Shown in pieces: positions 1-11,560 of a DNA stretch of 64,000 bases. This DNA is from Heterohyrax brucei. Taxonomy: Eukaryota; Chordata; Mammalia; Hyracoidea; Procaviidae. The notes below the pieces were generated by a model. The model did no database searches. It was not told the origin of the DNA and was given only the letters and a program-made list of their open reading frames with translations. Positions within the stretch are counted from its first letter, which is position 1; each line of letters begins with the position of its first letter. The stretch covers positions 930,001 to 994,000 of the forward strand of contig CM053141.1 of assembly GCA_028571685.1 (NCBI GenBank), in the 5' to 3' direction. The position numbers and the translations under genes are program-made.

Positions 1-85
1 CTCCTGCTGCTGCAGGGCGTCGCGGGTTCCAGGCCGCTCAGCCGCTCCCTCTTGCAGAAAGACCTGGGGTCTGTGCTGGTACAGC

Positions 86-272
86 GCAGCCTGGAAACCC
101 TGTAGGGTAGTTCTAACCCGTCCTATCTGGGACCTGCTCACAGCCCTGGAAGCCCTATGGGGTTGTTCTCTTCAGTCCTACTTAGGATCTGCTCAGAGCT
201 CTAGAAACCCTATGGGGTCCTTCTACTCTGTCCTACCTGGTCACTATGAGTCGGAATCTCCTTGAGGGCATA
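86..272 (+). repeat. AfroSINE with internal 55-bp triplication
   Basis: The 3' half of an AfroSINE (CTGGAAACCCTATGGGG followed by TCTGTCCTA) occurs three times at 91, 146 and 201, an exact 55-bp period. The last copy continues into the usual end, CACTATGAGTCGGAATC. The tRNA-related head is absent. See findings. Confidence 0.75.
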
Positions 273-841
273 CAACAACACAGCTGCTCCCAAAACTAGT
301 CTTTTTTGAGGGATGAGAGTGGGGCTCCGCCACCTACCCATAACAGGCGTCCATTTCTCTCCACGTCCCCAGGACCCTGCTGCTGTGCCCTATCAATAGC
401 CCCAACATCTTGCTAGCTTCAGGAGCCCTGCCCCACCATGGCCACACCTTGTCAGGCTACTTGGGGACCCCAAGTTGCCCCTTCATGCCCCTCCCCACTG
501 CAACGGGCCCTGGTGGCCACACCAGCACCCCAGCCCTGCTGTGAGGAAACAGCACACCAGCTCGTAGGCCTCCGAAACAGCAGACACGATGCCCTGTGGC
601 CACACTGGACCCCCTCCCCGAAACCACCCCCTCTGCTCAGCGGCCCCCAACGGGGGCTCCTGTGAAGGGCCCGGGGTCTTGCACGGGCAGCTCTGCCTCT
701 CCCCAGCCCTTCACCCACAAAGACGGTGGCGGGCAACACTGGGTGCTTGGAGTCCTCCGACAGGACAGTCAGGCAAGCTCTCGCCTGCCATCGGGAACAA
801 GTGCAGACACGTCTGAACCCCAGGCCCACTCCTAGAGCCTG

Positions 842-1013
842 AAACCAAACCAGAAAACCCGAGCCCGCTGCCATCGAGTCAATGCCAACTGGCAACGACC
901 CTACAGGTCGGGGAAGAACTGCCTGACAGAGCTTCCAAGGAGCAGCTGGCAGAGCTGAACTTCAACCTCTCAGTGAGCAGACGCAGCACTTCGCCACTGT
1001 ACCCCCTAAACAG
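842..1013 (-). repeat. AfroSINE, minus orientation
   Basis: Reads as the reverse complement of an AfroSINE: GCCATCGAGTCAATGCCAAC tail, GACCCTACAGG and TTCCAAGGAGCAGCTGGC body, and a degraded tRNA head ending near CACTTCGCCACTGTACC. Confidence 0.85.
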
Positions 1014-1410
1014 AGCTGTCCGAGTCCTCACCCCAGTGCCTGTGAACACGACCTTGTTAGGAAACTGGGTCTCTGCGATGTTATCAGTTCATGGGAGTCC
1101 ACACAGCGACAGGGCGGGCAGCGAGTGACACTGCAGCTGAGAGCCAGGGAGCCCAGGAGCCACCAGGAGCTGAGACAGGAGCACGGCCCTGCCGGCACCC
1201 TGCCCTCAGACCCCCAGCCTCCAGAACTAACAGGCGATACGTCTCCACTGTCACAAGTCTCCCCCAACGGCAGTCTTTTGCCCCAACGGTCCCAGGAAGC
1301 AGACACCCGGCAACACCATCTAGCATCACCTGTCCCTCCCCCAGGGGACAACTGAAGACTGTGGCACTGTCACTCACTCCCTCCCGCCACGGCTCCAGCA
1401 CATCTACGCA

Positions 1411-1482
1411 GGTTTAACTGTGCCATGAAATTCACATGGTGACACAGGTTTAACTGTGCCATGAAGTTCACATGGTGACACA
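1411..1482. repeat. 36-bp direct repeat, two copies
   Basis: GGTTTAACTGTGCCATGAA begins at 1411 and again at 1447. The copies differ by one or two bases over 36 bp. Confidence 0.8.
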
Positions 1483-3008
1483 CACATGGCTGAGTTCCAG
1501 TGACGTGCACACTTGGGCACCTGAGCCCACCAAAAGGGAGCCCGGCCCCCAGCCCACACCTGCACACCTGAGCCCAGGGAGGCAGAGGCTGGTGAGCAGC
1601 GCACAGCTGTGCATCTCCATGGCGACGGGGCCCAGCCCTCAGCCTGGAGGCCCTTCTGTTCTTCCTGGCAGCACCCCCACCCCCCACTCAGAGCAACCCC
1701 GGTGTCAGGTTTCACCCAGATTCTCAGACACCTCACTTCTGACCTCACATCTTCTTTCCGACCTCATCTTTCTGGCTCCTGACATCTCTGTATGATCCAG
1801 TGTGTGACCCCAGTGTCCAGGGTCTCCGCTAGAGCAGTGCCCAGAGGCCCCAGGCGGGGCAGAGGCTGCCAGCAGGGCGAGGGCAGCCTTTGCCCCGAGA
1901 AAACCCCGCGAGGATGGAGCGGCAGGCACAGTACCCCGCCACCCAGGCTCGGCTCCTTGGTCACCCGGTCAGACCGTGCCTCCTGCCACGTCCCTTTCCC
2001 CGCAAGGACAGTCTCGCAGGGAGACGTGCTCTCCCCCAGCTCCCGCCAGCCGTCCTGTTTGTCCCTCCCAAAGGACAAGAGCAGAGCCCCCGTCGGAGCT
2101 GGTCTGCCCACCCTTCTGGGTGGTTGGCACACTCCTCCCAGCTCATCCTCTTCCTAGGGCCAGGACTGGAGAGGGACATTCCATGACATCCTAGGGACTG
2201 CCACCAAAGGTCAGAACAGGGTGTGACCTCAGGCTCAGAGCCCAGAAACGTCCCTGGAGACCCCAGTGCCCACTTCTGCCCAGCTCGACATCACAGGAAC
2301 CCACCCAAGGGGCTCAGGCAGTCCTCAGGGTGCTGACAGCACCTGAGGACCCTGCCTTTCCAACCACCTTTACCCTGGAGGGGTCCCCTACAGCAGAGTG
2401 GCCCCCTGAGTAGCTCACCATAGAGTCAGCTCCAGGCCCCAGGGCACCCTCCCCCACACCACCTCACAGGCAGCTGTGCTCTTAGAATGTATGAAGCTGG
2501 ATGAGGCACTCAGGCTCCATGACCCTAAAGGTCCACGACTTCAAAACCACAGCCCTTCACTCCTGGCTTCTGACCCTGCCCTCCACACCGACCCCGGCTT
2601 TGCACCAGAGAGTGTACCCTGAAAAGCCACAGTCGGCAAAGTCCCTGTGGGTCTGGCTCTGACCTCAAGCTCTCGGCTGTGAAACACCAAGACTGGAGGC
2701 TGGAGCCCTCACTCCTGCACAGAAACATTCTCGTAGAAACAGAGGGCACACTGAGCCAGGCCGCCCCCGTCCCTGACTAGGATGACATTTTCCTCCCGGC
2801 ATTCTTTCCTGGAGAACTCGTTACGAGGATCAGCGCTGGGTTTTGTTTCAAGAGAGGAGAGGGACAGGCCTGTGGGCGTGATTATGGGGGCCTGCGCCCA
2901 CCCCGCAGAAGCCCTCAGAGGGGCAGACAGCTGAACTCCCTGCCCGGGCCACAGCATGGCTGCTTCAGCCCTCCTGGCAAGGCGGGCGAGGTCATCCCCA
3001 CCCGAGGA

Positions 3009-3290
3009 GAGGACACGGGCACCAAACATTCCCCCACTCCGGGCACCAGACACCTCCTGCCCAGGGCAAAGACAAGGGTGCCAGATACCCAACTGCCCAG
3101 GGTGAGAACATGGGTACCAGAAAAAAACCCTGCTCAGGGCAAGGACACAGGCCCCAGACACTCCCCGCCGAGGGCAAGGACACGGGCACCAGACACCCCC
3201 TGCTCAGGGTGAGGAGACAGCCACCAAACACCATAAAGGCCCAGGGTGAGGACACAGGCACCAGACAACCCCTGTCCAGGGTGTGGCACC
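3009..3290. repeat. ~36-bp minisatellite, about 8 copies
   Basis: The core GGGCACCAGACACC followed by CTGCTCAGGGCAAGGACAC recurs at about 3017, 3041, 3076, 3112, 3149, 3184, 3219 and 3256, mostly 35-37 bp apart. Copies differ by substitutions and small indels. Confidence 0.85.
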
Positions 3291-4117
3291 TCGACAGCAA
3301 ATTGACAGACCCTCCCCGCACCTGTGACGCACTTGCCACCCCACCTGTGACCCACCAACACCAGCAGCCCTTGGCTGCCCCACGCAGAGAGCACAGCTGA
3401 GAACCATGGACGGTGTCTGCTGCAGGGACAGCAGTGTGGGCACGTAAGCTCAGGTGTCCCCACACAAGAACCCCTCCTCCAGGTCACAGAGCCTCACAGA
3501 GCCCAAACCCTCCCTCCAAGAAGGAGGCATCAGGTGAGGCCAGCATGCTCCCTGAAGGCCCACTTTAGGGACATGGGGCGGTTCTGGGGGGAACGGAAGA
3601 TCCTTTCCTGTGGGTGTGAGTCACTTCAGCCAGCTGGCCAGGTGAGCTGGCCCACCAGCGTCAGGAGGCCTCACCGAGCAGCACAGGTGGGCAGCAGCGC
3701 CCCTGCGCACCCCCACAGGTCAGGGCCTAGATGTGGGAGCAGGCCCGCAGGACTCCCGGGGAGCCTTCTGAGACACGGGAGCTGAGTCACAGCAAGCCCT
3801 GGTCGCGGCACCCTGAGCAGGGCTGCCCGGGCCAATGACTTGGAAGCCACCAGACCCATCCTGGTCCAGTGTGAGGGTGGGGGTTCGGCGCCCCGAGCAG
3901 GGGTGGGGCGGGGGTCTGCACTGGGAGCAGGGGTGAGCATGGCTGCCCACGGATCTGGTCTCCCCACAGAGGCGGACTGGCACTCACCCTCAGCCAGCCT
4001 GTGGCCTGGGCTGTCCCGGTGGCAGCCGTGCAGGAAGCATGGTGAGCGCGCCAGGACATTCCAGGAGCAGGGCCCAGGGCGGGGGGACAGCTGATGAAGG
4101 GCGCTGTGAACCACCCA

Positions 4118-4300
4118 GCACTCACAAGGCGGCCTCAACTAACAGCCGGCAGCTGGAACCCACCGAGTGATGGTGCAGAAGAAAGGCCTGCCCACCTGCT
4201 TCTTGACGGGTCACAGCCATGGAGAATCCATCAGGCCATCCTACGCCAGGACACGTGGGTCCGTGATTCAGAACTGATTTGATGGCGACGGTCTGTGCCG
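4118..4300 (+). repeat. AfroSINE, plus orientation
   Basis: Forward copy: AACTAACAGCCGGCAG and a B-box-like GGAACCCACC, then GAAGAAAGGCCTG and GGTCACAGCCATGGAGAATC, ending with the tail GATTTGATGGCGACGG. Diverged, but each block is in order. Confidence 0.75.
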
Positions 4301-5746
4301 GCTCATAACCTAGGCCACGATGAGGAAACGCAGGCCACGTGGTGGGAACGACAGACCGTGGGAGTCAACGGAGGGGGGCAAACTGGCCTCCCCCAGGAGT
4401 CAGCTGATGGAGACGGAGGCTTCCCTGCAGAAGACGGGGCAGCCCACGTACAGCCTCGGTCCTTCGGCCTCCCCCACACCCCAAACAGTGACTTCAGAGA
4501 GTGCACAGGAGACCCGGAGGACCCCACCTCGGCCAGGCTGAGTGGCCACCACCAGCAGGGGCAGGCGTGATGGGACAGGCGGCCATGCCCCAAACCCCCC
4601 AGCTCTGCAGACACACCTCTCACCGATACCTGGCCGGCACCTCTCCTACTGTGGAGGCCTGAGGAGTGGGGAGGCCGGCGATGAGACGGGCCTGCAGAGG
4701 GGAGGCAGGAGGGGACACTACAGGGGCTCGGCAAGGACAGCACACAGACACGGCTCGCCCACTGTGACAAGGGGCCGCACTGCACAAGTAGGCAGCGGGG
4801 GCAGGAAGGCACCCAGGAACTGAAAGTGGACAGACAGCCTGTGAGCAAACCACACAGCTGTCCACACAGAGCCAGGGCGTGGCCGGCAACAGCCGTGTGG
4901 TCCTGCTTGCCACTGGTCACCAGGCGGGGGGGCTTTGGTCACCTGCTAGCCCTGCCACACGGCCATGCTTTCACCATGGTGCTGTTTGGGGCTGGCTTCT
5001 CCTCTGGTGCCCTTTGCCCACAGTCAGCCACGCCTCCATGGCCACCTGCGGGCTGAGACCCTGTGCCACCCAGTTCTGCTAGGCTTGAGGAACCCCCAGG
5101 GAGGGCGTGCCCCAGGCTGCCAGGGTGCCCCGAGTTCAGCCCAGCCACTGCGGGCTGAGGCCGTGTCTGCACTCACCTAGAGCCCACTGCCTGTCGGGTG
5201 CCTCTGCAGCGGGCCGTGACAAGCACAGGCACAGCACCCCCGCATTCCCGAGCCCTAAAGGGTGGCTGCCCAGGCCGCTAGCCCACCAGGGGAGGAGGCC
5301 GCCAGGAGTCACAGGCCCACGCTGTGTCGGCAGCGATGTCCGGGCCACCCACATGGTACTGCTTTCCCGGCCCCCCCGCTATGGCTGTGTCCTGAGCTCC
5401 TCTGAGCAAGGTGGCCACTGTCCCAGCCGGCCCTCCCGGAGGGGATCCTCCGGTCCAGCACCTTCTGCGTCACACAGCCACAGTGCTCTGGGTTTGCCCC
5501 ACACCGACAAGGACGACCACTCGCCCAGGTGAACATAAACGGCCAAATCCAGCAGACACCAGCCCCACTGTGTGGCTCACCCCTGCCGAGTGACCCCCAG
5601 GGCTGGAGGAGAGCTAGGGGACTCCCGTCATCTGAGGACCAAGTGCAGCACACGGCTTCACACCAGGACCCACGTGCTGGTGCGGCACACGCTGGACCTG
5701 ACCACTGCCCCGCAGACCCCAGAGCCCAGGGAGGACAGGTTCCGTG

Positions 5747-5760
5747 AGGCCAGGGGGCGC
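5747..5760 (+). promoter_or_regulatory. Weak CTCF-like site in SLC12A7 intron 1
   Basis: AGGCCAGGGGGCGC matches the right-hand 11 positions of the 14-base CTCF core but not its first three bases. Listed only as a candidate. Confidence 0.25.
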
Positions 5761-6621
5761 AGCAGCAGACTCTGGGGTGTGTTCTGGAGAGAGGAGGCCT
5801 CGCCCACACCACTCAGGGAGGCTTCCTGTCACAGCCAGGGCCAACACCGCAGCTAGCACATTCATCTTCCTCAGACGCAGACTCCACCGAGCTTAGAAAC
5901 CGGGGGAGTCCGGAGGGAATGTCCCGCCTCTCCATCCAGAGGCCCCACTGCAAACAGCAGACAGTAAACAAGGAAGTAGCCCTTGGAAAGTACCCAGCAG
6001 GCCTCCACTCGGCAGAGGCAGCTGGAGGGCTTAGGGCCGGGCCCCGACAGAGACCCTAACAGTGGGGCTGTGGGATGCCCCAGGTACCCCGCCAGCAGGT
6101 CACCTGGCCTGTGCCATCCTGACCCATCACCTAGACAGAAGACAGGAGTCTCAGCCCTGCACGTCCTGGGAGAACAGAAGCTGACGAGGCAGCTGGGGCA
6201 GGGCTGTGGGGCAGGGTCATCTGGGACACCCCCTCTCAGACACAGGGAGAATCTGAGCCACAGTCGAGACCCCCTGGAGGGAGAGAAACCCAAAACCGGG
6301 CACTCGCTTACGACTCCACTCAGTCTCTCCCTTGAGATGGCCGTGAGGAGCCCTAGCCACAGCCGGCAGATGAGGCCCGGCTTCTGCGTCTGCAGCCGCC
6401 AGGAGAGCACCAGGAAACCCAAGTTAGGGCCTCCAATGGGGCCATGTCACTTTGAGGGTGACACCTGTGTGAGGACGGGTCACACAGACCTCAAACTGAG
6501 TTGCTACCAGAGCCTGCAGGACACGCCACCCAGCAAGACTGTGTTGGAGTCGCCCAGCCCCTGGGCTGGGGTCACAAGTCCCTCACATCACGCGTGTGCA
6601 TCAGCCCCGGCTGTTGGCTGG

Positions 6622-7390
6622 TGTGCATGTCTGCACTGACCAGTGTACACATGTGTGGGTGTGGACTGACCAGTGTACACGTGTGTGGGTGTGTGCTGAC
6701 CAGTGTGCATGTGAGTGGCTGGGTGCGCATATGTGCAGGCATGTCTGCTGACCAGTACACATGTGTGGGTGGGTGTGCATGTGTGTGGATGGGTGTGTGG
6801 ACCGGTATGCCTGTGAGTGGGTGGATGTACCCGTGTGCAGGCATGTGTGCTGACCAGTATATGTGTGTGGGTGTGTGCTGACCCGTGTACATGTGAGTGG
6901 GTACGCGGTTGTGCTGACCAGTGTGGATGGATGTGCATGTGTGTGCAGACCGGTGTGCTGTGAGCAAGTGGGTGGGTGTGCATGTGTGTTGACCAGCGTA
7001 CATGTGTGGATGTGTGCTGACCAATGTACATGTGTGGGTGTGTGCTGACCAGTGTGCATTTGAGTGGGTGGGTGTGCATATGAGCAGGCATGTCTGCTGA
7101 CCAATGTACATGTGTGGGTGTGGGTGCTGACTGGTGTGGATGGGTGTGCGGACCAGTGTGCACGTGAGTGGGTGGGTGTACCAGTGTGCGGGCTGTGTGC
7201 TGACCAGTGTGTGTGTGTTCTGACTGCTGTACGCAGAAGTGGGTGGGTGTGCATGTGTGCTGACCAGTGCACGTGTGTGGGTGTGTGCCAACCGGTGTAC
7301 CTGTGAGTGGGTGGTCATGCATGTCTGTGGATGCATGTGCTGACCAGTGTACACGAGTGGATGTGTGTGGGTGTGCATGTGTGCCATGTG
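6622..7390. repeat. TG-rich compound minisatellite
   Basis: Some 770 bp built from alternating modules: a ~26-bp module around GTGCTGACCAGTGTACATG and a ~32-bp module around GAGTGGGTGGGTGTGCATATG. The order of modules suggests a higher-order unit. Long frames on the minus strand (275, 288 and 223 codons, rich in His, Thr and Pro) come from the lack of stop codons in the repeat and are not genes. Confidence 0.9.
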
Positions 7391-8711
7391 CACACTCACA
7401 GGTGTGAGCTAGAAGCACCTGTCCAGCCCTCCAGGACAGAGCCTGGCCTGGCACTGCTCCAGCACCAAGCCTGCCCGCCCCCTCCTACATACCAACAGGG
7501 ACGCACCTGGTGACGCACAGATAGGGATCCCTTGACAACAGGCCCCCTGGGCAGGTCCTCCTTCTGAGGACCCTGAGTGCATGGAGCTCCATAGGCCCTC
7601 CTGTGGACAGCCCCTCCTTCACCCAGGACCCGCCTGCCCCCCCGGCCCACTCTGACTGCTTCCTTCCAGCAGAGACTCCGAGACAGGAAGCCATGCCGGG
7701 CATGCAGGACACCACGTGGCCATGTCCCAGCATCACCCCAAAGCCCCAGCTGCGGGACTCACAGCACCCCTGTGCCACAGGGCCACATCTGCACCATCTG
7801 GCCACAGGAACCCTGCCCACAGGACCACTCACCAGTGCTCTGGGCCCAGGGCTCCAGGTCGCAAGCACCATCCACGGCCATAGACAGGGCCAGGGTTGCA
7901 GTGGCCAGCAGCCAGAGCTGCCACACACCCCAGGAGGTCTGGCCTTATCAACGCAGACCAGGCCGCTCTCCTGTGGTGCCCCCACCGCCGAGGACACAGG
8001 TTAACTCTTTCAGCTCTTCCCAGCGCCCAGAGCCTTGCCTCTTCCCTAAGAAGGGAGACTGCCCTCCATACTAGACCCCTGCAGGGACCACAGCCAGCTC
8101 TTTCAGCCCTTCCCATTGCCCAGACACAAACCCCACCCTGCTGCCCCTAATGGTCCCCACAGCCTGCACCTACGAGGTCCTGGGATGGCCACCCAGCACA
8201 CCCCTGCTCAGCCCCCTGGACAGTCAACACAGCCCCTATACTGGGACCCAAGACATGTTAGGCTCCCTGAGGCCATCAGGACCCCTCACCCTCCAATGTC
8301 AGCCCCTTCCCAACCCAGGATTCTCCACTACATACCTGGTGACCACACACCAGAGGTGGAAAGGTGAGCTCCCCAGGGCCAGCTACACAGGGGCAGAGAT
8401 CCCGAACTCAGTGGAGCCCATGCAGAGAGGCTGTGCCACATGGCAGGGCGGTGGGCCCAAGAGGCAAGTCCATGTCCTCGTGTGTGACCTCGTCCAGCAA
8501 CATGCGCCCAGCCCCACGCAGGCTGGACGCCCACAGGGACCCTGCATTTCCCACCCCACCAGTTACTGTACCCCACAGCAGCTGGAACCGTCCATGCACA
8601 GAAGTGGGGGTACAGCAGTGACCGCCACCCTTGACCAGCCAGAAAGCTGACGACACCAGTGAGCACGCATCCCAGACCTCTGCAGCAGCTGTGCCAGGTC
8701 CTCAACACTAT

Positions 8712-8872
8712 CTCCCCGCGACGGCCCGGAGAACAGACGATCCCACGGCACCTCCCCGCGACGGCCCGGAGGACAGATGACTCCACGGCACCTCCCCGCG
8801 ATGGCCCGGAGGACAGACGATCCCGCGGCACCTCCCGTGAGAGCCCCGAGGACAGAGGACCCCAGGGCACCA
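8712..8872. repeat. 40-bp minisatellite, 4 copies
   Basis: Copies start at 8712, 8752, 8792 and 8832, an exact 40-bp period, with the core CTCCCCGCGACGGCCCGGAG. CpG-rich and well conserved except for the last copy. Confidence 0.9.
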
Positions 8873-8920
8873 ACCACTGGATCACCTGCCACCCAGCACC
8901 CCCTTGCATCACATGAAGTG

Positions 8921-9090
8921 CCTGTTAGGCTCAGGTCACCCCACGTGATGCCTGTCAGGCTCGGGTCACCCCATGTGATGTCCATCAGGCTCGGGTCACC
9001 CCACGTGATGTCCATCAGGCTTGGGTCACCCCATGTGATGCCCAGGCTCGGGTCACCCCATGTGATGCCCGTCAGGCTCAGGTCACCCCA
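8921..9090. repeat. 30-bp minisatellite, 6 copies
   Basis: Copies at 8921, 8951, 8981, 9011, 9041 and about 9067 share CAGGCTCGGGTCACCCCA followed by TGTGATG. The fifth copy lacks 4 bp. Several copies contain CACGTG, an E-box. Confidence 0.9.
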
Positions 9091-10069
9091 CAGGCCCCCG
9101 CGTTTGAGAACCTGGAGGATGGGGTCTACACTTCTGGAACAGAGACCACTGTGACCTCATCCTCGTGCATATCTGAGGCCAACCACACACAAGGTATGGA
9201 CAGGATGCACCCCCCTGCCGAGCTGCAATCCTGCCTTGAGACCATGGAGAACCCCCAGACAACTTGGGGAGGCTAAGCTGAGTGGCCAGCAGCCAGATGA
9301 CCACATGGCCATGGATCAAGGCACATGGGACCCCAAGGTCCAGTCTCCACACGGACAGGTTCATCTCTGGCCAGGACGGGGGGCAAGCCTCCAGGAGCCC
9401 CCGCCCCTCCTTCCTGGAGCCCCTTCATCTGTTCTCAGCCCGGGCCTTGCCCAGAGTCACAGGGACTGGGGCCCCTCCCTCCACAGGCTGCCCTCTGCCC
9501 CAGCCTGCCAGCCCTCAGAGCTCTGTGTCACCTCTGGCTGCTGGGACACTGCCCCCAAGCAGCCAAGTCCTACTCAAGCGTCCTTCCCACTGAGGCCACA
9601 CCAACACCCAGATCCTTCATCCCACACTCTGTCCCCCATGGCCCCTGTGTCGCCTCTTGCAAGAGCACCCTACCAGATAAGAATGGAGACTCCTTGTGAC
9701 ACAGTTGCACCAGGATATGACAGGGCACAGAGACACCCCACAGACCTCTGTAGGATGAATGGTGATGGCTCTGGGCCACACCTTTGGGGGACGGCATCAG
9801 AGTCCACGGCTGCATAATCACGACTTAGGTCAGCCTCCCAGCCTTCCCAAGGCTCCTCCCATCCCACCTGGCTTCCAGAAGAGACCAGAGAGCTGGGTGA
9901 AGGAACTGGCTCCCCACCCCATCAAGGGGCCCACGAGCTGGGACGTTTCAGACCCAGGGCAACGAGGTGCCCACCATGTCCTCCATGGCCACAGAGGGAG
10001 CACAGGGTGCCCCAGTACTCCAATTCTGTGTGGCCATCTACAGGCTACCAGCAAGTTCCCTATGAATCT

Positions 10070-10315
10070 CTGAGTGCATGTGTGTGTACATACACACATG
10101 TATACACATGGGCAGTCACATACACACACAGATGTACGTATGGGCACAGGTACACGTGTGGGCACTCATGTACTCGCAAGCAACACTCCCATACACATAT
10201 GCTCATGTGCACACACATGAGCATATGTGTGTGTGTACATGTACTGGTACACACAGATGCATGTGTAACATACACACATGTGCATACATATACACACCCA
10301 CATCTGCGTGCACAA
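10070..10315. repeat. CA/TG-rich simple repeat
   Basis: Degenerate tract of alternating purine and pyrimidine built on ACACATG and GTGTGTACATG. No regular long period. Confidence 0.8.
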
Positions 10316-10847
10316 GCTCAGCAGGGTCATCTAAACTCCTCACCACACAATATGTAACCAGAAGAGCTGTCCCCAAGGACAGAGAAGCTGCCCGTGGCCC
10401 GGGGTCACTGTGGCCTCACTTCTGCTCTGTGGTGTCTCTGAACACAGTGCCTGACATACATGTCCTGTGGCCGCGTCACAGGAAACTTCCTATTTGTCAT
10501 CCACGACTGGTGCCTCTGCAGAGGGCAGGCCGGACATGGGAGGGCACGTGGGAGGGATGCAGACGCCTGCCCAGCCTCTAGGGGCACTTTTCTCTGGGTG
10601 GTGTGGTGTCCGCCCCCCCAAAGCCCGGTGAGCTCCCCACGTCCTCCCTCCATGGACACGAGGGGTGCTGCACCAGGCTCCGCTCTCAATGACAACGCTC
10701 CCTGGGACCCTGGGTACTGGCAATGTCCCCAAGAAGAGCCCCACAAGCAGGACCACCCCTGCCCATGCCCCCAAGGCCTGCAGGAAGTCAGGGTGGGGCC
10801 TCAACAGACCCCAGGGTTCCCACAGCGCCCTGCCCAGCCTGCCCCTG

Positions 10848-10875
10848 CACACACGTGCGCACGCACGCACGCGTG

Positions 10876-10906
<31 letters not shown>
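10848..10906. repeat. (ACGC)n/(AC)n microsatellite
   Basis: CGCACGCACGCACGCGTG followed by about 17 uninterrupted AC units to 10904. Alternating purine-pyrimidine throughout, so a Z-DNA candidate. Confidence 0.9.
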
Positions 10907-11375
10907 CTTGAATGTCTGTCAGCTTGTCTGGGGACACATGGTCACCAACACGTGCTCAGCCACAGGGGCCAAATCACAGAGCAGGAAAGAGTCAGGACGA
11001 CAGCGGCCACCAGAGGAGCTGGAAGGAAACTTGTGGAAAGTTCCATGTGAGGACAAGGTGCCACAGCAGAGCCGTGGGCAGGGGACCAGGGGTAGCTACC
11101 TGACAGACCTCTCCAGGGGGTGAGGGCCACCCAAACAGTGGCAATACTGGGCCCTGAGACAGCACCTTCTCAGACACAGGACTGGAGTGCCCAGGGCACA
11201 GGCTGGCCATCCCCCCAGTCCTGTGGTCTCACATAAGGTCACCATCACCCCACAGCTGGGCAATGGACACCATCTCAAGTCAGCCAGCCTGTGCTCTGAA
11301 GTCAGAACCATCTCCACACAGCCTCACAACTGTCCCCCTTGCCTTCCCTTTCTATGAAGCTGTCCCCTGAAACTC

Positions 11376-11560
11376 AAGGCAGTTGATACAATGTATATAC
11401 AAGGTCCACCTGGAGCTGAAGGCAGTTGATACAATGTATACAATGTATATACAAGGTCCACCTGGAGCTGAAGGCAGTTGATACAATGTATACAATGTAT
11501 ATACAAGGCCCACCTGGAGCTGAAGGCAGTGGGTACCATGTATATACAATATCCACCTTA
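11376..11560. repeat. 43/52-bp minisatellite, about 4 copies
   Basis: AAGGCAGTTGATACAATG begins at 11376, 11419, 11471 and, diverged, 11523. The second and third copies are 52 bp because an internal 9 bp (TACAATGTA) is duplicated; the first is 43 bp. Confidence 0.9.

Noticed and set aside
6572-7454. Three overlapping minus-strand frames of 223-288 codons rich in His, Thr and Pro
   Set aside because: They coincide exactly with the TG minisatellite, are open in all three frames and have repeat-derived composition.
8921-9090. Regular 30-bp direct repeats resembling a CRISPR array
   Set aside because: The repeats are contiguous without spacers, and the context is clearly mammalian.
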